A stretch of 64,000 nucleotides of DNA from Synechococcus sp. LTW-R (lineage in GTDB: Bacteria; Cyanobacteriota; Cyanobacteriia; PCC-6307; Cyanobiaceae). This document shows, in pieces, positions 59,043-64,000 of the stretch. The position numbers were made by a program, and so were the translations under genes. The notes under the pieces are model-generated. The model ran no database searches and had not been told where the DNA came from. It worked only from the letters and a program-made list of their open reading frames with translations. The stretch is from the NCBI RefSeq assembly GCF_014217875.1, contig NZ_CP059060.1, positions 992,001 to 1,056,000 on the forward strand, read 5' to 3'. Each line of letters begins with the position of its first letter. Position 1 is the stretch's first letter.

Positions 59043-60566
59043 ATGCCGGCCCAGCAAACCAACCCCCTACGGGTCGGCCTTCGACAGGAGCGCGTCATCT
59101 CACCGCAGTGCCTGGTGATCTTCGGCGCGAGCGGCGACCTCACCCACCGCAAGTTGATTCCGGCGCTGTTCGAGCTGTTCCGGCAACGGCGCCTACCGAC
59201 TGAATTCGCGATCCTCGGCTGCGCGCGGCGGCCCTGGAGTGATGAGGATTTCCGGGAGCGGATGGCCGAAGCGATGGCCAGCGAAATCCAGCAGCACCAA
59301 AGCGCCTGGGAGCAATTCAGCGGCTGCCTCTTCTATGAGCCGGTGGACCTGCAAAAGGACGAGGACGTCGTCAGTTTGGGCACGCGGCTCGAGGCCCTGG
59401 ATCGCCTGAAGGCCACCCGCGGCAACCGCACCTTCTATCTCTCCGTTTCACCGGCGTTCTACGGCAGTGGCTGCCGGGCCCTGGCCAAGGCTGGACTGCT
59501 GCAGGACCCCAGCCGCAGCCGGGTTGTCATCGAGAAACCCTTTGGCACGGACTACAGCAGTGCCCAAACCCTGAACCGGATTGTTCAGAGCTGCGGTAAG
59601 GAATCCCAGATCTTCCGCATCGACCACTACCTGGGCAAAGAGACCGTCCAGAACATCCTGGTCCTGCGCTTCGCGAACGCGATCTTCGAGCCGATCTGGA
59701 ACCGGAACTACATCTCCAGCGTCCAGATCACGGCCGCCGAGACCGTCGGCGTCGAGGAGCGGGCCGGGTACTACGAGACCAGCGGTGCCCTGCGGGACAT
59801 GGTGCAGAACCACCTCACCCAGATGCTGGCCCTCACCGCCATGGAAGCGCCGGGCCACTTCGACCCTGAGGCGATCCGCAACGAGAAAGCCAAGGTGCTG
59901 CAGGCCGCCCGCCTGGCCAATGAGGACGAACCCTGGAAATGCTGTGTCCGGGGACAGTACAGCCGCGGCGGCAGCCCCGCCAACCCCCTGGCGGGCTATC
60001 GCGAGGAGCCGGGTGTGAATCCAGACAGCACCACCGAAACCTATGTCGCGATGAAGCTCTTCATCGACAACTGGCGTTGGCAAGGGGTCCCCTTCTATCT
60101 GCGCACGGGCAAACGTCTCCCCAAACGCCTCTCGGAAGTCGTCCTGACCTTCCGCAAGGCTCCCGTCCAACTCTTCGATGCGGCTGGGGGAACGCCGACG
60201 GCGAACCAACTGGTGCTGCGGATCCAGCCGGATGAAGGGGCTGGCTTTGTCTTCGACGTGAAGGCGCCGGGGTCGGGCATGCGCAGCCGTCCCGTCGACA
60301 TGCACTTCAGCTACGACGAAAGCTTCGGCGAGCCCTCGGATGAGGGCTACGTGCGCCTGTTGGCCGACGCGATGCTCGGCGATCCCACCCTGTTCACCCG
60401 CAGCGACGAGGTGGAAGCGGCCTGGAGGCTCTACACGCCGCTGCTCGAACTGATTGAAGACGCCCCAGCACGTCTCCCGGTGTACCCCTACGAAGCCCGG
60501 ACCTGGGGGCCAGCCGCCTCCGATTCGCTCCTGGCCGAGGACGGCCTGATGTGGAGACGCCCGTAA
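59043..60566 (+). CDS. zwf: Glucose-6-phosphate 1-dehydrogenase
   Basis: Zwf oxidises glucose 6-phosphate to 6-phosphogluconolactone and makes NADPH, the main entry to the oxidative pentose phosphate pathway in the dark. The 507-residue protein has the NADP loop VIFGASGDLTHRKLIPALF near residue 25, the active-site segment RIDHYLGKETVQNI, EKPFGTD and the C-domain segment YLRTGKRLPKR. ATG 59043 is chosen over a TTG six bases upstream. opcA follows after 39 bases, as is usual in cyanobacteria. Confidence 0.97.
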   Translation: MPAQQTNPLRVGLRQERVISPQCLVIFGASGDLTHRKLIPALFELFRQRRLPTEFAILGCARRPWSDEDFRERMAEAMASEIQQHQSAWEQFSGCLFYEPVDLQKDEDVVSLGTRLEALDRLKATRGNRTFYLSVSPAFYGSGCRALAKAGLLQDPSRSRVVIEKPFGTDYSSAQTLNRIVQSCGKESQIFRIDHYLGKETVQNILVLRFANAIFEPIWNRNYISSVQITAAETVGVEERAGYYETSGALRDMVQNHLTQMLALTAMEAPGHFDPEAIRNEKAKVLQAARLANEDEPWKCCVRGQYSRGGSPANPLAGYREEPGVNPDSTTETYVAMKLFIDNWRWQGVPFYLRTGKRLPKRLSEVVLTFRKAPVQLFDAAGGTPTANQLVLRIQPDEGAGFVFDVKAPGSGMRSRPVDMHFSYDESFGEPSDEGYVRLLADAMLGDPTLFTRSDEVEAAWRLYTPLLELIEDAPARLPVYPYEARTWGPAASDSLLAEDGLMWRRP

Positions 60567-60605
60567 CCCTCCCGCTTTTCGTCGTTCTCTTCCTCAGCGA
60601 TCCCC

Positions 60606-61910
60606 ATGGCTCCCCAACTGACCCTTCAGGCCCCGATCGAGATGGCACCCCAAGAGGTGCCGGCCTATCTGAACCGGCTCTGGAGTGACCATCTCAAGGA
60701 CTCCAGCGGTGCCTCGACCTTCACCCTGGTGGTCTGGGAGCCCTCCTGGCTGCAGCAGCAGCTGATCCGCACTGGCCGCGCCGAGGGCCCCTTGAGCGGT
60801 TTGCTGAACGATGAACTGCTCGCGGCCGCCCGGCGGGCAAGCGGCGAATTGGGGCTCCCCACTGGGACAGCGCCCACCGCACCCCAGGTGGCCTGGGCCC
60901 TTGGACAGGAGGCCGGTCAGCACCAAGCGCAGGATCTACGCGGGCAATTCGTCGACCGCGCCATCAGCGCCCACCAACCCAGGCGACTGATCACCCTGGC
61001 GCCCACCCTGGCCGCGGACCAGCAGTTGCAATCGATGGTGGCCGCTTACTGCCCGCTGCCGGAGGAGCGGGGAACCAACAACGATGCCTGTGGCGATGTC
61101 GTGGTCCTGCGCGGGGGCATGGGAGCCATGTCCCAGGGCTTGTCGATGCTGCAGGAGCTGATCCCCTCTGACCTGCCCTGCTGGGTCTGGTGGAACGGGA
61201 GCATGGATGAGTCGCCCGAATTGCTGGAGGGATTGGCGACCCTGCCCCGGCGTCTGGTGGTGGATAGCTCCATCGGCGAGCCCCGGCGCTGCCTGGATCT
61301 GCTGGCTCAGCGCATTGCCCTCGGCCAAGCCGTCAATGACCTCAATTGGCTAAGGCTGCGGACCTGGAGGGAATCGTTGGCGATGGTCTTCGACCCCCCC
61401 AGCCGCCAAAGCGCCCTCGATCAGGTGGTCCAACTGGACATCGATGTCGAAGGCCAGCACCCGGTCAAGGGACTGCTGCTGGCCGCCTGGATTGCCGATC
61501 GGCTCGGCTGGCATCTGGTCAGCAGTTTCTGGGTCGATGGCGCCAGCCCCGAAGAGCGGGGTGTGGGGGCCGAATTCCAGCGCACCGATGGTCAGAGCGT
61601 GCAGTTCCGGCTGATGCCCGTGCCGGTTGGGGTGAGCAAGGTTCACCCCGGTGCGCTGGTGGGCCTGCGCTTGATCTGTGCCCCGCCCAACCGTTCACCC
61701 CTGTGCGTGATCCTCTGCTCGGAGTCGGGCGGCTGCATGCGCCTGGAGGCCGGTGGTGTCGCCTCAATGGAACTCGCGGAGGAAGTGGTGCCCCTGCCCA
61801 ACGAGAGCGAGGAGATGGAAATGGCCCGTCTGCTCGGAGGCGGCCATGACAGCACCAACCCCTTGATGGCCGCCGCCGTCGCCCTCGCTGCCAAGCTGCT
61901 GCCCAGTTAG
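60606..61910 (+). CDS. opcA: Glucose-6-phosphate dehydrogenase assembly protein OpcA
   Basis: OpcA is an allosteric partner needed for full activity and tetramer assembly of Zwf in cyanobacteria. The 434-residue protein has the family parts FTLVVWEPSWLQQQLIRTG near residue 40, RLITLAPTL near 118, NNDACGDVVVLRGG near 155, PCWVWWNGSMDESPELL near 192 and RRCLDLLAQRI. It lies directly after zwf on the same strand and nine bases before cobB, so the three are probably one transcript. Confidence 0.93.
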   Translation: MAPQLTLQAPIEMAPQEVPAYLNRLWSDHLKDSSGASTFTLVVWEPSWLQQQLIRTGRAEGPLSGLLNDELLAAARRASGELGLPTGTAPTAPQVAWALGQEAGQHQAQDLRGQFVDRAISAHQPRRLITLAPTLAADQQLQSMVAAYCPLPEERGTNNDACGDVVVLRGGMGAMSQGLSMLQELIPSDLPCWVWWNGSMDESPELLEGLATLPRRLVVDSSIGEPRRCLDLLAQRIALGQAVNDLNWLRLRTWRESLAMVFDPPSRQSALDQVVQLDIDVEGQHPVKGLLLAAWIADRLGWHLVSSFWVDGASPEERGVGAEFQRTDGQSVQFRLMPVPVGVSKVHPGALVGLRLICAPPNRSPLCVILCSESGGCMRLEAGGVASMELAEEVVPLPNESEEMEMARLLGGGHDSTNPLMAAAVALAAKLLPS

Positions 61911-61918
61911 GAACCCCC

Positions 61919-63277
61919 ATGCCCTGCCTGATTGCCGCTCCTGCCAGCGGCAGCGGCAAGACCCTGGTGAGCCTGGCCCTTGCGGCCCTGGCCCACCGCC
62001 GCGGCCTGAGCCTGCAGACCTTCAAAGTTGGGCCGGACTATCTCGACCCGCAGCTGCTCTCGCTCGCCAGTGGCCGGGCCTGCCGCAACCTCGACGCCCT
62101 GCTCTGCGGAGGGCCCTGGCTGCAGCGGTCATTCCAGCGCCATGGCGCCCAGGCCGATCTCTGCCTCGTGGAAGGAGTGATGGGCCTCTTCGATGGCAAA
62201 GGCCCCTCAACCGAGGGGAGCTCGGCCCATGTGGCTTCGCTGTTGCAGCTACCTATCGTCCTGGTGGTGGAGGCAAGCCGGCAGGCCGGGTCCTTGGCCG
62301 CCCTGGTGCGCGGCTTCCGGGACCACGATCCAAGCCTGACCATCGCTGGCGTGGTGCTCAATGGGGTGGGCAGTCCACGCCATGAGGCGCTGCTGCGGGA
62401 GGCCCTGGCCTCGATCGCGATGCCGGTACTGGGAGCCCTGCCGAGGCACACCAGCCTGGAGCTGCCCTCGCGGCACCTAGGGCTCCTGCCGGCCCATGAA
62501 CTCGAGGATGTCCAACTGCGCCTGGAGGCCTGGGCGACGCTCGCCGAAGCGCATCTGGATCTCGATCAGCTGTGGCCTTTGCTCAGCGCGCCAGCCCCGG
62601 GTGAAGCCGCGCCAGCACCAGCCGCACCGGCGAACGACCCTGTCCCGGTGGCCCTCGCCAGCGACGCCGCCTTCCACTTCCGCTACCCCGAGGCGATCGA
62701 GCTGCTCGAGCAGAACGGACTCATTGTCGAACCCTGGTCGCCGTTGGCCGATGAACCCCTACCCCAGGGGTGCCATGGTGTGATCCTCCCCGGCGGCTAT
62801 CCGGAACTGCATGCGGACACCCTGACGGCGAGCTCCCGCAGCCTCGCCGCCCTGCGGCAGGCGCGGCAGATGGGCCTGCCGATCTACGCGGAATGCGGAG
62901 GCTTACTGCTGCTGGGTAAGGGCCTAGAGGACCAGGACGGCGTCCTCCACCCCATGGCGGGCCTGCTGCCTTTTCAGGCACGGCGCGGAAGCCTGAGCTT
63001 GGGCTACCGCCAGGCCTCCCCCCGCTGCGATGGCTTGGTGGTGCGCCAAGGCGAGACGCTCTGGGGCCACGAGTTCCACCGCTGGCAGCTGGATCAAGGC
63101 AATACAGGCGAGGCGGCGCTCTGGGACCTGGAGGGCTGGGGGAGCCCCGCGCGATCCGAAGGGTGGGGCGATGGCCAGCTCCATGCCAGCTGGCTACACC
63201 TGCATTGGGGAGGCTGCCCCGCCATCCCCGAGCGCTTTGCCGCCTCGGCCCGTCTGGCCGCACCCCTTGGTCGCTGA
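61919..63277 (+). CDS. cobB: Cobyrinate a,c-diamide synthase
   Basis: CobB/CbiA amidates the a and c side chains of cobyrinic acid with glutamine and ATP in cobalamin synthesis. The 452-residue protein has an N-terminal ATPase domain with the P-loop-like APASGSGKTLVSLAL, KVGPDYLDPQ, VEGVMGLFDG and VVEASRQAGS, then an Ala/Pro linker near residues 230-245, and a C-terminal glutaminase-like domain with GVILPGGYPELHA and the catalytic Cys in YAECGGLLLLG. The final HLHWGG is family-typical. The anaerobic-route name cbiA would fit equally with cbiT in this window. Confidence 0.94.
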   Translation: MPCLIAAPASGSGKTLVSLALAALAHRRGLSLQTFKVGPDYLDPQLLSLASGRACRNLDALLCGGPWLQRSFQRHGAQADLCLVEGVMGLFDGKGPSTEGSSAHVASLLQLPIVLVVEASRQAGSLAALVRGFRDHDPSLTIAGVVLNGVGSPRHEALLREALASIAMPVLGALPRHTSLELPSRHLGLLPAHELEDVQLRLEAWATLAEAHLDLDQLWPLLSAPAPGEAAPAPAAPANDPVPVALASDAAFHFRYPEAIELLEQNGLIVEPWSPLADEPLPQGCHGVILPGGYPELHADTLTASSRSLAALRQARQMGLPIYAECGGLLLLGKGLEDQDGVLHPMAGLLPFQARRGSLSLGYRQASPRCDGLVVRQGETLWGHEFHRWQLDQGNTGEAALWDLEGWGSPARSEGWGDGQLHASWLHLHWGGCPAIPERFAASARLAAPLGR

Positions 63278-63283
63278 TTCCTG

Positions 63284-63886
63284 ATGGCCTCACTGCAGCT
63301 TTGGCTCCTGCGCCACGGCGCCACGGAATGGGCCGTCAATGGACGCCACACCGGCAGCACTGATCTCCCCCTGCTGCCCGAGGGCGAACGGGAAGCGCAG
63401 GCCCTAGCGCCGGTGCTCGCCCAACAGACCTTCGCGGCGGTCTTCAGCAGCCCCCTGCAGCGGGCCCGGCGCACCTGTGAGTTGGCTGGGCTGGGCGATC
63501 AAGCGCAGATCGAGCCGGGCCTGAAGGAATGGGACTACGGCGATTACGAGGGACTCACCACCCCCGAGATCCGCGCCCACGTCCCCGGTTGGAGCGTCTT
63601 CAGCCACCCCTGCCCCGGTGGCGAAAGCAGCGAACAAGTCCAGCAGCGCTGCGAGCGGGTGATTGCGCGCGCCAGCCAGGTCGCCAGTGCCGCCGACGGA
63701 GCGATCTGCCCGGTGGCGCTCTTCGCCCATGGCCACATCCTGCGCAGCCTGGCGGGCTGCTGGCTCGGGCGCGGCCCCGCCGGCGGAGCCCAGTTGGCAC
63801 TTGGCACAGGCAGCTTCTGCGTCCTGGGATACGAGCGGCAAAACCGTGCCCTAATCCACTGGAATGCACCGGTGATCCAGCCGTAG
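63284..63886 (+). CDS. Histidine phosphatase family protein
   Basis: This 200-residue enzyme has the RHG motif LLRHGATEWAVNGRHTGSTDLPL (phospho-His at the RHG), SSPLQRARRTCELAG, the acid residue region KEWDYGDYEGLTTPEI, and the second His in ALFAHGHILRSLAG. The substrate is unclear. Its place six bases after cobB allows alpha-ribazole phosphatase (CobC), but a sugar-phosphate or broad phosphatase is equally possible. Confidence 0.88.
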   Translation: MASLQLWLLRHGATEWAVNGRHTGSTDLPLLPEGEREAQALAPVLAQQTFAAVFSSPLQRARRTCELAGLGDQAQIEPGLKEWDYGDYEGLTTPEIRAHVPGWSVFSHPCPGGESSEQVQQRCERVIARASQVASAADGAICPVALFAHGHILRSLAGCWLGRGPAGGAQLALGTGSFCVLGYERQNRALIHWNAPVIQP

Positions 63887-63941
63887 CCGAAAGCCCAAAC
63901 CCGTGCCACCTTGAAGACATCAGGCCTTCGCAGGGGGGTGG

Positions 63942-64000
63942 ATGGATAAGGGGGACCGGTCAGAGCGTCAGTCGGGAACACCAGGCTGGCTGATCGCCGA
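63942..64000 (+). CDS. Start of a gene cut by the window edge
   Basis: ATG 63942 is preceded by a strong GGGGGG Shine-Dalgarno-like stretch and opens MDKGDRSERQSGTPGWLIA, which runs off the right edge. It follows the phosphatase by 55 bases on the same strand. Too little is visible to name it. Confidence 0.4.
   Translation, partial: MDKGDRSERQSGTPGWLIA

Overview
The window looks like the chromosome of a GC-rich picocyanobacterium of the Synechococcus/Cyanobium group. Signs of this are petH with an N-terminal CpcD-like phycobilisome-linker domain followed by zwf-opcA, the clock kinase sasA, a BciB-type 8-vinyl reductase, CpeS-like and COP23-family proteins, and a 16S-tRNA-Ile-tRNA-Ala-23S-5S operon. 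All taxonomic and functional names come from reading the sequence and from family knowledge; no database search was run.

Layout. (1) 1-7.4 kb: a tight minus-strand run lysA-cdaA-uppS-bioB-trhO-GST/DUF952-GNAT-like-DUF429-DUF1622, most junctions being 4-bp overlaps or gaps of a few bases. (2) 7.4-10.7 kb: a rimI-like gene and clpC on the plus strand. (3) 10.7-17.3 kb: a gene remnant, terminators and a complete minus-strand rRNA operon whose 16S is flanked by a 13-bp processing stem. (4) 17.3-36.8 kb: densely packed housekeeping genes in short operons: AEC transporter, GAPDH, CDF exporter, a glycerol-dehydrogenase-like/hydrolase/DUF2993 trio, decarboxylase-cbiT-cdsA, ABC1 kinase, group 2 sigma factor, rRNA pseudouridine synthase, RodZ-like protein, malQ-bciB, LCP protein and prs. 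(5) 36.8-50.0 kb: an AT-richer inserted element. (6) 50-64 kb: core genes again: GHL10 glycosidase, pepN, small secreted proteins, sasA, tRNA-Glu, petH, zwf, opcA, cobB and a phosphatase.

The main discovery candidate is the element. It starts exactly at the prs stop codon, where the 12 bp ATGTTCCGTTGA at 36786-36797 recur at 49977-49988. A tyrosine recombinase with a full catalytic set lies just inside the left end. Joining the outer flanks rebuilds prs directly followed by the GHL10 gene with a TTGA stop/start overlap, which strongly suggests site-specific integration at the 3' end of prs. The cargo is unusual: four paralogous secreted trypsin-like protease-TPR proteins (two lipoproteins, two with ordinary signal peptides), a COP23-domain secreted protein, a secreted HExxH protein and a membrane-anchored coiled-coil protein. 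Five of these seven end in phenylalanine. An imperfect repeat of about 220 bp (46459-46675 and 49744-49976) brackets the last cargo module and stops at the right core, suggesting that the island grew by adding modules.

The cargo therefore reads as a mobile cell-envelope proteolysis module. Its target and benefit cannot be told from sequence. In the flanking chromosome, petH, zwf and opcA supply and handle NADPH, while cobB and cbiT belong to cobalamin synthesis.
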